Source: Colocasia esculenta
Taxonomy: Eukaryota; Streptophyta; Magnoliopsida; Alismatales; Araceae
Direction of reading: 5' to 3'
Assembly: GCA_014218235.1 (NCBI GenBank)
Contig: CM024766.1
Span: 26,075,346-26,139,345 of the forward strand
Length of the DNA: 64,000 nucleotides
Positions 10,263 to 21,012 of the stretch are shown one piece after another (the stretch's first letter is position 1; each line of letters begins with the position of its first letter). The notes below the pieces were generated by a model. It was not told the origin of the DNA. It did no database searches and was given only the letters and a program-made list of their open reading frames with translations. A program made the position numbers and the translations under genes.

Positions 10263-11390
10263 ATGATAGGAACTTGGAGTGAAGAACAAGAGGATGAGGA
10301 AGAAGAAAATTCAGAAGATGATGAGGATGAAAGTAAAATATACTTGATGGCCAGGGAAAGTTCTAATGATTCAATAAATTCCAATAATTTTCTAAATTTA
10401 TGTTCTAACAGTGATAATGAAGAATTATCTTATAATGAAATGAAAAATCTTTGTGAACATTTGTGTAAAAGAATATAGAAAATGAAACATGAAAATAAGC
10501 TTCTAAAACTTGAAATTCAATCAAATGAAACCATGTTGGAGAGTTCACAAAGCATTTCAAAAGAAAATGAAAATCTGAAATCTAAAATTAAACAATTAAA
10601 GAAACAAATTGCAAACATGGCTCATGATCATCAAGTAAATGAAAAGCTTAAACAATTAGTTGAAGAAAATTATCACTTGAAAAATAAAATTAAATGCTTA
10701 TTTTCTGATAGAATATTGAATATTGAATGCAATAGTCTAAAAAGGATGAATGACAAGCTAAAAGCTGAAAAAGAAAAATTGACAAATGAACTTGAAGTTG
10801 TTGTCAATAAAAATCAAAATTCTGAAAAGAAAATCACTGAATTAAACAAGACTGTTGAAGGTCTAAAATTTGCTTTGTCTAAATTTGTGCAGGGTACAAA
10901 CAATATGAATAATCTTCTTGGAATGAAGGTTAACTTTCAAAAGAAAGGTTTAGTATATAACTCTGAAAATAAAAAGAATTTTTAAAATAAAACAAAATTC
11001 TCATTTGTCAAAACTATTGCTAACAAGAACTTCATTTCATCTAATGAAAAACCAGTGAAAGTTTCTGTTCAGAAAAATGCTCAGAAACAAAAAGAGAAAA
11101 TGAAGAAAAACATTGTAAATAAAAAGAAACATGTGTTTTCTAAAAACCATAAACAGAAAATTAATAAACAAACAGGTTTCTACAATGGTTCTCAACCTTC
11201 TTTATCTACTCAAAAAGCTACATGGCAACCTCACCTCCCACATCATGTCAAGAGCTATCATAGAGTACCAATTCCTTCTCAACGCAAGAACAATCAAAGG
11301 TATACTAGAGGGTTTCAATGTTCCAGCACATGCACCTAAGCAAAGGTATGTACCAGGTAAGGAATTCTCAAACCTGCTTCAATTACAATA
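10263..11390 (+). pseudogene. Gag C-terminal acidic and coiled-coil region, SIRE-type
   Basis: After the first zinc knuckle comes an acidic segment (EEQEDEEEENSEDDEDES, 10263-10478), one TAG at 10476-10478, then a long Lys/Glu/Asn-rich heptad region (10482-10985). Basic Lys-rich segments follow (11055-11339). SIRE/Maximus gags are known for this extra-long region between two zinc-knuckle areas. It probably serves self-assembly. At least two stops separate the segments. Codon use is strongly A-rich, like the rest of the element. Confidence 0.75.
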
Positions 11391-11890
11391 AACCTGGTCA
11401 GCTCGCCAAGCATTGCTAGAATAAAAATCAAAATTTCTATAAACATGCCAAACTAGTACATTTTTACATGTCATAAATTTGGTCACATCTCCAGGGACTG
11501 TAGGCATAGAACTGATAATTTTGTGCATGTCCGAAATTCCATTCTAATGCATATGTTTATACACATAGGAATAAATATCATGTTCATACTGAAAATGTTC
11601 AAAAATTCCATGTGTATATGCACAGAAATGTTGCACAAAATCATTCTGTTGCTACTTATATTAAAATTTCAAAAAATAGAAAATCTCATGAAAACATAGA
11701 TGTATTGAACAATACAAAGAATAAATCTGGAACTAATGCTGCTCATAGTTCCATTAACGGAAGAACTGCATCTATACTAAATATAAAATCATTTTAGATT
11801 AAGAAAACATTGTAAAATTCTAACATGATTTCATGGCAGGACACAAATAGGTATGGGTCCAAAGTCAGCTTGATCAGCAAGCTGATGAGT
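11391..11890 (+). pseudogene. Degenerate second zinc-knuckle region and point of pol loss
   Basis: Remnants of two knuckles are visible: CFNYNKPGQLAKHC near 11370-11412 (second Cys and His changed) and CHKFGHISRDC at ~11465-11500. Around 11850 the short string VWVPK, which precedes the protease in SIRE elements, is followed by a stop. Beyond this no protease (DSG), integrase or RT motif is found in any frame. The deletion of pol therefore starts about here. Confidence 0.6.
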
Positions 11891-14292
11891 CTTGTAGCCA
11901 TACATTTCCATCTGGAATCAAGACAATGGCTTTGCAAGGCAAGAAATCATTGGAGACCACAGGTAAAATCCAAATGAAGACTGTTTAGGTAAAAACTCAT
12001 ATCATTTCAAAATTGAACTACTTGAGTTGAAATAAATTCTTAGAGTGTTATCTGAACAATGTAAAATGTGTTTTGATGTTGCTGCCCTCAATTGGAATCA
12101 TGTTGTGTCATCATGCTTGTTTGACTTTGCTAATGACTCCTTATGCATATCATTTGCTTTGACCTCTTGGCAAATCAAATGATGACATGTGGAAAGACAA
12201 GTTATGCTTGTCTGAAAACTATCATTATGCGTGAGTAAAATACTCTGCCAAGTATCAAAAGTCAGGTTTTGCATAAAACTAATTTTGTACATAATCATGT
12301 TTGAATTGCTTGCAAACTTTTTCATATCTTGCACATGCTAAGGGGGAGTAAATTTAAAAAGATAAAAGGTCTTTGAACAGCTGCAAATAAATGTCAAAAC
12401 TTGTTAAAACTAAAATTTCAAAAATACTATTTTTATCATAATCAGGTCGACACACATTTGATCATGTGTGGACCCTAGTTGCTCACTGCTGCTCTATGTT
12501 TAAATTTTCTTGCTCATATGTCGACACATTGAGGATCCAGTGTCGACACATCATCTAATAAACTTTTGGAACTGTTCATCTTCAAGGAGAGCTAATTTTA
12601 TTTTATTTTTTTGATAATATCCTCTAAAATTCATGCTTGAAAATCAGTTTCCATTCATTTCCTAATTCACATCATCATGATAATTCTCTTTGACTTGCCA
12701 TTCGAAGAATTCACATGTCTGAATCTATTGTGGTGTTTTGTTGATGTAAATCAATCATTTTCACTCTCTCGAATCCTTATCATCAACAAATCTCTTAGCT
12801 TGTCAGTTAACTTCTTCATGCTTCATGAATCCTATCAAGGTTCCATTGATAATTTTATATGCAAAATAAAGATTAATTACCTGAAAATTTTTGTCTTCTT
12901 GGATTAAACATGAAGATGAGAAATAAGATCCGGAATCATGTCTATTTTTATCCTCATGTTATTTTAGACTTTTATTGCAAAACACTTTAATTTAGACACA
13001 TGAGTTGTCTTGAGTTTTATATGAAAAGAAATACTGAAGTCTTGTTTTTAACAAATGCTAAGAATAAGTTTTAACTACTCAAGACCGTGATCTATTAAGG
13101 TAAAAAGCTATCTGTCACTCAACTGAAAAATCTTTAAAAAAAATTGGAAAGAAAAAATTTCAGAAAAAAGAACATTTTAAAGAAATTACAGAGCAATGAT
13201 TTGTACACTGAGTAATCAGGCTCCTACACCTGAGACGTGGTTGAAGCTTGAGTCAAAAGGTGTTACTAAGTTATCTATGGTCAAAAAGAAGCAATCAAAC
13301 GGTTAACATGCTGAGTAGTCAGTCATTCTTGCACTGAGTAAGTGTGTATGCTCGTACAAAAAAGTATGGATTAAACCATTTTGCTAAATCTCCTTAAATG
13401 TTTCAAAATTTTAAAATGAAAAGAAAAGAAAATAGTGTATAGAGTGCAGCTAACCTGAAATAGAAATCATGTTGTTCAAGAGTGTTAACTTATTATTCTA
13501 CATTATGTTAACATTAAAACTTTGATTTTCTGTTGATATACATTCTTGACAACTCAAGTTAGGACAATGCACCATATCACATCTGTCAATAAAATTCTGA
13601 AGTGATTTTTGATGATAAAAAACTGACATTTAAACTCAATCAAAAATCATCTTCATTTTTAACCCTTGGTGCACATTATGAAAGGTACAATTATCATTGT
13701 CTCTCATAGATTAATATCATAGTGTACCTTGATACTCCTCTGACAAACCCATCTTGTTGCTTCTTCTTAACCAAAAATCATTCATGTTCATCCTTTTCAT
13801 GTTAAATGCAGATCTCTACTTTTTAGAATCTCTTTACTACTTGAGATTCAAATTTTGTATTCAGGGGGAGAAACTTGTCTCATTTCTCAAACCACATTCT
13901 TGCTCATACCTTTGGACCAACAATTGGTGTAATCATTTCTTTTGGTATCATTGTGCTCTCACCCTTCTTACTTATTCATTTGGTCTCCAACAATTGATAT
14001 CCATTGGCATCACATCCTTGTACTTTCAGTTTCTACTTTATCAATTAGTATCAATTTATTCTCACCCCTCTTGCATAGTCTACTTTATTTGAAATCAAAG
14101 ACTCAATTGGTATCATCACAAGGGGAGAGTGCTCTGAAAAGAGGGTCAAAATACTTGTCACTGATTAAGAGGGAGAGTTTGTGAGTTTGTTCCTACAGAA
14201 CTTTTGATTACACGTCATGTTCCACTCTTTTTGATGTTAAGGGGGAGAAATGTTATATTCTATGAAAAATGTTGTCATATTTTGTCATCATC
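11891..14292 (+). other. 3' noncoding region of the SIRE-type element
   Basis: 2.4 kb of AT-rich sequence without supported genes. It holds PPT-like purine runs TAAGGGGGAG (near 12340 and 14240), two GTCGACAC-type stretches (12445-12550), and a degenerate series of CAATTGGTATCA words (13915-14125). The hydrophobic frames at 13754-14184 have no envelope-like signal or motif and are not called. Confidence 0.6.
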
Positions 14293-14306
14293 AAAAAGGG
14301 GGAGAT
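14293..14306 (+). promoter_or_regulatory. Polypurine tract of the SIRE-type element
   Basis: AAAAAGGGGGAGAT abuts the 3' LTR start TGTTGAG. It is the RNase H-resistant primer for plus-strand synthesis. Confidence 0.95.
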
Positions 14307-16160
14307 TGTTGAGTTGTGTGTTTTGATGATGACATTTTATACACAATCTGATGTCATATTATATATATGTGGAAGATTGTTGAGTTGTGTATTCACTTGG
14401 ATGATGACTAAAAATCTTCATGTTGATGATGTCTACACACTCATACTTTGATTTTGATGATTATATATTGTACATATTACAATGATGACTAAACAACATG
14501 TTTTTGATACTTAATATTTTCATATTTTAATGATAATGATATGTTTGATGCTCCACTCTTCATATATATAGGTTTACAAAGTTTTGCCAAAGTAGTGTCG
14601 ACAGGTTGACACACAAAGTCTGCATAGTAGCTTCTGAAGAACAAGTTATAGTGTGTCGACTCTAGTTGAAGGTCAGGTCCACACTAGCTGCCAGTCAGGT
14701 CCACACTAGTTGAAAGTCAGGTCGACACTAGCTGCCATTCAGGTCGACTCTAGTTGAAGGTCAAGTCGACACTAGTGTCCTGCCAGTAAGCTAAAACTGA
14801 TACTTAGTCAGTAGTGTCGACACACATGAACTAGGTCGACACACATTGCGTGAAAACTCAGAAATGCAAAGGGTATGATATCCAATGGCTGTGATTTATC
14901 TCTAGAGACTGTTTGGAGATTATATTATTACAAAATGCCCTTTCATCCAAGTGGCAATGAGAAAAAGAACTTTTGGACATGTGGCAGCCTTGGGTGCATT
15001 CTAGGTTCTGTGCACATCTCCCACGTACAAGGGACTGCACAGAGGCTATAAAGGCTCTCTTATCTCATCTGGAGCAACCACCCATCGAATCCATCATAGA
15101 GAACGTGGGGATCAAGGCTAAGCATAGAAGGAGAGTGTTAGAGTGCTGCAAGAGGAGCAGATCAAGGAGAAGAGCAGCAAAGCTGAGAAAAAGAAGCAAT
15201 TGTGCAAAAGAAGAGCAGCAGAGGAAGAAGTAGCAGTCGTGCAAAAAAAAGAACAGCAAAGCTGAGAAGAAGAAGCAGATATGAAGGAAGGTGGAAGAGG
15301 AAGCTTGCGCAAGGGCAGAAGCACGAAGTTCAGCATTTGTGGAAGAACTCAAGAGCATCAACTCAGTTCTGAATTTCTCTGTAAATCAGATCTGAAATAG
15401 AGTATTGCGGATTGAGTCAGATTTGAAGGAGTTCATATCAAATTGGCTGAGAAGCAGAACCAGATGATGCGTTTGTGCAAGATGATCTAAAGCACAACTT
15501 CAACCCTCAGGATCTGAAGATTTAGAGTTCAAATTCCTCAGTCCAGAGGAAACTGGGCAAAGTTGAAGGACTGGTGTTTGAGGATTTATCTCTCTTAACT
15601 CTGATCTTCATGTGAATTTGTTTTTCACTTTTAAACTTTATTCAAAACTCATTGATTGCTCCTACTGGTGATAGGAGTGTTGATCCCATACTGTATGTCT
15701 GTGTATTGAGAAGGCCTGTCTGACCTTGAAGCTGTGAATCAACAGATAAGTTGTGTAATCAGTGGTTGTAAAGTTGTGAGTTAGCATTCAAGCTGTGAGT
15801 CAGCAGTTGTTGAATCTCTGAATCAGCGGTTTAGTGAAGCCTCACTTGGTTTGAGTGAGGGGTGGACGTAGGTCTCCGTTTGGGAGCTGAACCACCTTAA
15901 AAATATATTGTGCAGTGGTTTGATGTATTGATTTTTCAACTAGAATGTTTGCATAGGATTTTGATCACCTTCTAAGCACTCGCACACTTATAGATAGATG
16001 ATCTAATGTGCTTTAGATTCCTATAAGTTAATCAAATTAGTGGGTACCTATTTGAATAGAGATTTTAATTTGACATATTTTTAATTGCATAAGGTTTCCG
16101 CTGCAAATCTATTCAACCCCCCCCCTATATTTGTCATTTCACTGCATCTTCGATCCAACC
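14307..16160 (+). mobile_element. 3' LTR of the SIRE-type element
   Basis: Same layout as the 5' LTR, including the 71-bp duplicated start (second TGTTGAG at 14378), the GTCGACAC array (14595-14840) and TATAAAG at 15047-15053. It ends CGATCCAACC, with the final A changed to C. It carries extra copies of the CACTAGTTGAAGGTCAG unit compared with the 5' LTR. There are many substitutions between the two LTRs, so the insertion is not very recent. Confidence 0.95.
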
Positions 16161-16165
16161 GAGTT
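16161..16165. repeat. Target site duplication GAGTT, right copy
   Basis: Identical to 7410-7414. Confidence 0.9.
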
Positions 16166-17301
16166 TTTCTTATTTTCATGGGCTGTTATCACTTATGGAC
16201 GAGGTACTCTCTCTCTCCTCTCTATAAAAGCAGCCCACCCTATTCTGAATGAGGTAAGACCACCATACTACCATGAAGTGCTGCCCATTTCACTCCAGAA
16301 TCTCCCCTTAGACCGTAGCTCTCCCATTTCCACCCATTTCCTCTCATTTTCCTCATCAAGTCGCATCATTTTCTTCCATATTCGGACACCTCCTTATCCA
16401 GGGGTCACCCTTTTGGGGGCCCTTCTTCCTCCTTTCCCTCTCATCTTCCTTTCATGCATTTTGCTTATTTCTTTAGATAGTTGCACTATCACACACCCAC
16501 ATTTTTTTTCACAACCCAAGGGTTTCCAAAACACCCCCAGGTTCATTACCCTCATGCTTCCCCTTTTCCCTTTTATGTTGTGTAGATACTCCACTTGAAA
16601 GTTATCTAATATGGTTTCTTTTCTTTATTTTGGCATGTTCCCCAAGAAGAGCAGACGAGGGGCTCTCCTCCTTTGGCCGACCAGAGGACGGGAAGGAGGT
16701 CCACACACACTCCCGCATTGCTGCTTAGAAGGCATCGACCATCCGAGTCGTGACATCAAGATCGCAGCCGATCGCGAGGTCACGATATGATCCTTATCAC
16801 AACAGGCATCATGGTCGCAACAACAGTAAGTAGCCTTCTCTCTTCCGTTTCCTAGTAAGTTAGCCTTTATTCATGTTTATATATTAGGCAACATGCTAGG
16901 TGGTGATCACACCCTTTCCATCATCTTATTGTGATATTTTCTTCTGTGTTTTAAGGATAGCATTCCTCGTTATTACAAACGTGACTAGTCGGCTAGCGTT
17001 CCTTCCTATAAAAAAGTGAAACATGTAGCCAATTGGGGCTAGAGCATCTTTTAATCAAAGGGTTAATCATTTGCTTTTGTCTCTTCTCTTTCTCTGTCAT
17101 TCCAAACAGGAGATTTCCACATAAACTTTTCCTTGTGGTTATTTGAAGTTTTTTTTATGATTCCTATCACTTGTTGGTTGTAACGGGTGTCTCTTTATCT
17201 TGATGCCCACTTTTTGTCCACTTCACTTCATTCTACGTCATTTCACTTTGCTCGTCTTCCACTTTGTTCCCCTGCAAAGTAGACATTAAGGAGGGGCAAT
17301 C
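16166..17301 (+). mobile_element. Family B LTR remainder and following internal sequence
   Basis: Continuation of the LTR interrupted at 7410. A TATA box CTCTATAAAAGC is at 16222-16229, then a CT-rich leader and a CpG word cluster (16735-16830). From ~17020 the sequence is a diverged copy of 6600-6854 and ends in the purine tract AGGAGGGGCAAT (17289-17300). The layout LTR - internal - second LTR start suggests a truncated or tandem family B element. No reading frame with a known domain was found. Confidence 0.5.
16735..16830. repeat. TCGCGAC-type CpG word cluster
   Basis: It contains AGTCGTGACATC, GATCGCAGCC, GATCGCGAGGTCACG and TCGCAACAAC within 100 bases, downstream of the family B TATA box. 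Confidence 0.45.
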
Positions 17302-18030
17302 TATAGACACTTGTTTTCGACCGGTAAGTTAGGACACTTTCTTGTTCACACCATTGATGCCCTAAATTAGTTACCATTTTAGATCCTTCCTTGGCACATT
17401 ATGGGCACATTTATTCTTAATTTTAAGCTTAATCTTATGCCAATGGGAAAAATCCACTTAAAATATCAAAACTATGCAGTATGCCCTACTTTATAAACAC
17501 CTCTTCAATTTTGAAAATCATAAAAGTCTCATTCTTTCTCAAATCCTGTATATATGGTACCATTTTATAGCCCTTCTGAGTCTAAAATCTAATGCAATAA
17601 AGAGCTCATTAATCCGATATCTACGGAGAGAGATATGATTAAATTTATAGACCCTATGCACACCAGTTCCATGAATGCAGTCCAACACATTGGTGCATTT
17701 TGAAGGCACTAGCACGATAGGGTGCCTTCACATTCCCATGCACGTAAGCTCATTTTTGTATTTGTATCAGGCTATTTTTCGATCCTAAAGCCTATTTAAG
17801 GCCTTTTTGAGTTGGATTGTGACCCAAATGCCTCATACATGTCCATAGAAAGCTCTTAAACCCATCCAAACTCAAGATCCACCCTCCAATCCTCCTAAGA
17901 TGTTGACTCTTCATAGATCTTGTTTTTGGGACTCTTGGCCTATAAATACATACTCTAAGACTCTAAAACAAGGTTAGGAAGGTTATCATCATCCCCAAAG
18001 GCTGCTAGAGAACCAACTCAATGTGCCCTC
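17302..18030 (+). mobile_element. Second family B LTR, 5' part
   Basis: It starts CTATAGACACTTG after a PPT-like tract and runs to a TATA box (CCTATAAATAC at ~17940). It is cut at 18031 by a minus-strand copia LTR. It encodes nothing. Confidence 0.5.
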
Positions 18031-18530
18031 TGTTGGATCAACTGGTAATTACTCACCCTGAGGGGGGGGGTTATAAATAGGGTATTATGAAAATCATAAT
18101 TAGAGAACAACAAACACTTAAAGGTATTTAGTTAGTGGTTAGTAAATGTGTGCAAAGAATTAAACACACAGAAGCAAACACACACAAGCAAGAAACACCA
18201 CAAATTTATCTTGGTTCAAACCTCCTCTCCTTCAGGAGTCTTACGTTCAGTCCCCAAGAAATTGCTTGAGATTTTCCAATAACTTAACCAAAGGTTACAA
18301 TTCACATCGAGCCACTCAGTCTTCCTTTCTATAAAGGGGAAAGTTCAGGCTTGCTCCCAACAAGCCTTCCCTTGTCCTAAAGGGATACACACAGGGTACC
18401 AACCCCCTGTCAGTTCTACCCAATAACTCTCGTTTACAAGAGAGAAGCAGTGTCCTACAAACATTCAATAAGTCAGACAACAAAGTGTACATAAGAGCTA
18501 TAATTTCTGATCTCAGATGGGCACTCAGAG
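18031..18530 (-). mobile_element. Copia-type LTR fragment, minus strand
   Basis: It begins TGTTGGATCAACTGG and then CCCTGAGGGGGGGG. Reverse-complemented, this is the C-run-plus-terminus signature of a copia LTR end. About 500 bp remain before a Tekay-like LTR replaces it at 18531. The continuation was not found elsewhere in the window. Confidence 0.6.
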
Positions 18531-20199
18531 TGTCACGCCCCGCCAATTTAGCAGCGGAATAAATCGAGGAGACGTGAGCAAAGTATATGGTAACGTAATT
18601 TGTGCGTTCAATCAGAAATATCAGAGCAACTAATGAATAATAATTCTAATAAACTCTTCATTTTATTGATAAATCACCTAAACTATTACAACCACTAATT
18701 TTGAGCCAATACATAGGGCTCAAAGACATCATTACATTGGAAAGGATATTTAAGCAAATATCTATTTAGACTCTATGATACTAAGGTCATTCCTTCGCTA
18801 TGACTCCAGGTCACTCATCACTCCAGTCCATTCCCATTGGTGTGTGTAATGTCATCATCCGACTTACCTGAAACACATATAACAAATAGTGCATGGTGAG
18901 CGATAACGCTCAGTAGGACTTAATATCTCGTGTAAATAGGCATGCTTTAAGTGATTAATGTCTTGTAAAGCAGGATAACTAGAGAGAACGATCAGGTATA
19001 GTCAAGAGAGTAATGTCACACGATAGCAAGAGAGTGATAATACATTCAAAAAGAATAATGCAAAACTAGCATGATAAAGGATTGGCCATATAATGAGATA
19101 GCGTGTAACGATTGCACAAAAGTGCACTACTCGCGATAGCATGTAACGTTTGTTTGGTCGAACTTTTTGTCAACCGAGAGAATATAGTATTGTGATTGAT
19201 TGATTGTCATAGATTAAATCTTGATAGTCCTGGGTTGGATGCATGCCTAACACTCTGATCATTAAACCCCCGCGAGTTAATAGCCTTTCGAGCGTACCTC
19301 CCAGGACCAGATCGGGCCCTTTATAATGTTGTCTGGCATAGATCATGTTTGTTATCTTAGACAATCAATTTAATGGCCAAATAGAGTACCAAGAATAGAT
19401 GAGAGTAATTGAAGAATAGACGAGAGTACAGAGAGAACGTGAATGGATGAGAGTGTAGAGCTAGTAGATGAGAACATGGTCATATTCGTGCAACAACGTT
19501 AAACGAGCGATAATAACAGTTGCATGATACACACGGTCGTGCGCCGGTAGTTCGGTAGAAGTCACAACAGCCTAATAGCCGTGCTATGAACACAGGCTAG
19601 AGGTCCGACGTGATCTCAAGATAAGAGAGAACAAACTAAGGCCGTTGGATCATGCTGATCCCTAGAGAAAAATAGGCGTTGATGGTACAACCTGCTCGTC
19701 AATAATGGACGTCCGCCAAATCCAAGGAGTCTTACGTAGGCCTCGACAAGGAGTTCCTGGTCTAGTCAGGAGTATTCCTAATGGAGAGGTCATCCAAGCC
19801 AAGATAAAAGTGTGTACAAAATAGTTGTTTATCATGCCTTGAGTGCTCGATGGCAGAGGGATGCGATAGCGATATACAAAACACGCGAATAAAATGAAGA
19901 CAAGTTCATTTAAAATAATAGGGAATTTATATGAATAATTTCACTTAATTACCATATATATTATTGAGTAAATTTGATAAGGTTTCATGGTAAGGATTCA
20001 TGTTTAGTGTGTGCATGTGTAAGATAATCATGATAGTAAGAGAGTTGTGCACATAGCTTTTATTTAAGTGAAAATCATGTGAATGTTACCCATTTTTATT
20101 AAACAGGTCGTTACTGTTCATAACAATACCTTTCATGGATTAAACAATGATTGAATGACATGATTAACAAGGGTTTGCATGGAAATTAGGGTTCTGGTT

Positions 20200-20545
20200 G
20201 TAACAGTCAAGTCTCGACGTCGGCTGGCGTCACATTCAAGTCGTGACAAGGTTGGCCGATGCGATGGTTGCACAGATCGCGATGGGTCTGACCGCTGCGT
20301 TCAGGTCACGACGTGTCAAGCCGACGCGTTCTGGTTCCAGCCGAGACGCCGACGCGACGACGAGGTGCTTATCGCGACAGGTTGGGGCAACGTGTTCAGG
20401 TCGAGCCGACATGTCGAGAAGATCGCGACGCAGGTTCCAGTCATGTTAAGAATGCAACATGGGTCCTTGTCACGACCTATTAGGTCATCACGTTCTCAGA
20501 ACCTCGGCCCGAGCTCAGACAGATGGCACAGGTCACCTTGGGTTA
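20200..20545. repeat. TCGCGAC/CACGTTCTCAG word cluster in the minus-strand Tekay-like LTR
   Basis: It contains GTCTCGACGTCGGC, AGTCGTGACAAGG, AGATCGCGATGGG, TTATCGCGACAGG, AGATCGCGACGC and ATCACGTTCTCAG. The mapped counterpart in the plus-strand relative is 59165-59430. The Arg-rich frames across it are by-products of CpG density. Confidence 0.6.
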
Positions 20546-21007
20546 CGGTCCATGCAACCAAGGCTTGACCCAGTGCTCTTCAAAAATTAATAACAAATCG
20601 TACATACAACGAAAAATCACGAAACTAATTTTAAATGAAACTAGACTGGTAGGGGTATTCACAATAAGAAGTAATTAGACTTCTAACAAGGTGTGGTCAT
20701 TCTATTAATAGGTTCTTCACGATGAACTTAAAATCCAATAAAGCGATGGAAAACAATTAAATTCGGACAGGGTACATGATAGAAATTGGGGAAAATGGTG
20801 TCATTGGATTCCTGACATTCAGTAGCATGTATTGTAAAGGTTTCATGATACGAAATCAAGCATGGATATGGATTGAAGGTAAACAAGTCATTTCGGATAT
20901 ACCTCTCTAGTCGGGTACCCTAGGTTCTTTGTGAGCCAGGCACATTGTGCTCGGGGGTTGTCCCGGTATTGTGTGTACCATAGAGGTCTGTGTCATCTTC
21001 TTAGACA

Positions 21008-21012
21008 CCCTC
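21008..21012. repeat. Target site duplication CCCTC, left copy
   Basis: Identical to 24268-24272 on the other side of the solo LTR. Confidence 0.9.

Larger units (their letters stand above)
7415..16160 (+). mobile_element. SIRE/Maximus-type Ty1/copia element lacking pol, complete with TSD
   Basis: An 8746-bp element has LTRs of 1825 and 1854 bp, a PBS (TGGTATCAGAGC), a PPT (AAAAAGGGGGAGAT) and a perfect GAGTT duplication. The internal region encodes a long SIRE-like gag with zinc knuckles. It goes directly to a ~2.4-kb 3' noncoding region. Protease, integrase, RT and RNase H are absent. It is therefore a gag-only (TR-GAG-like) derivative, and mobility would need proteins from a full SIRE relative. 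Gag itself is broken by stops and frameshifts. Confidence 0.9.
18531..21012 (-). mobile_element. Tekay/Del-like LTR, minus strand, 5' part rearranged
   Basis: On the minus strand it ends CGGGGCGTGACA, identical to the terminus of the Tekay-like LTR at 61008. The adjacent ~600 bases, including the AGCGATAACG / GTTATCGCTCACC segment, correspond to 60660-61008. Further inside lies a CpG word cluster (20200-20545). The LTR is interrupted at 21013 by a solo LTR and probably continues in 24273-24428. Its start TGTAGCAACC was not found, so the 5' end is deleted or too diverged. Confidence 0.65.

Noticed and set aside
13754..14184. Hydrophobic frames near the SIRE 3' end as an envelope-like gene
   Set aside because: No signal peptide plus transmembrane layout, no homologous motif, and no continuous frame of useful length.
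18026..18030. CCCTC before the copia fragment equals the TSD of the solo LTR at 21008
   Set aside because: A 5-base coincidence. The two insertions have different termini and different families.
20179..20568. 129-codon Arg-rich frame
   Set aside because: It translates the CpG word cluster of an LTR and has no domain.
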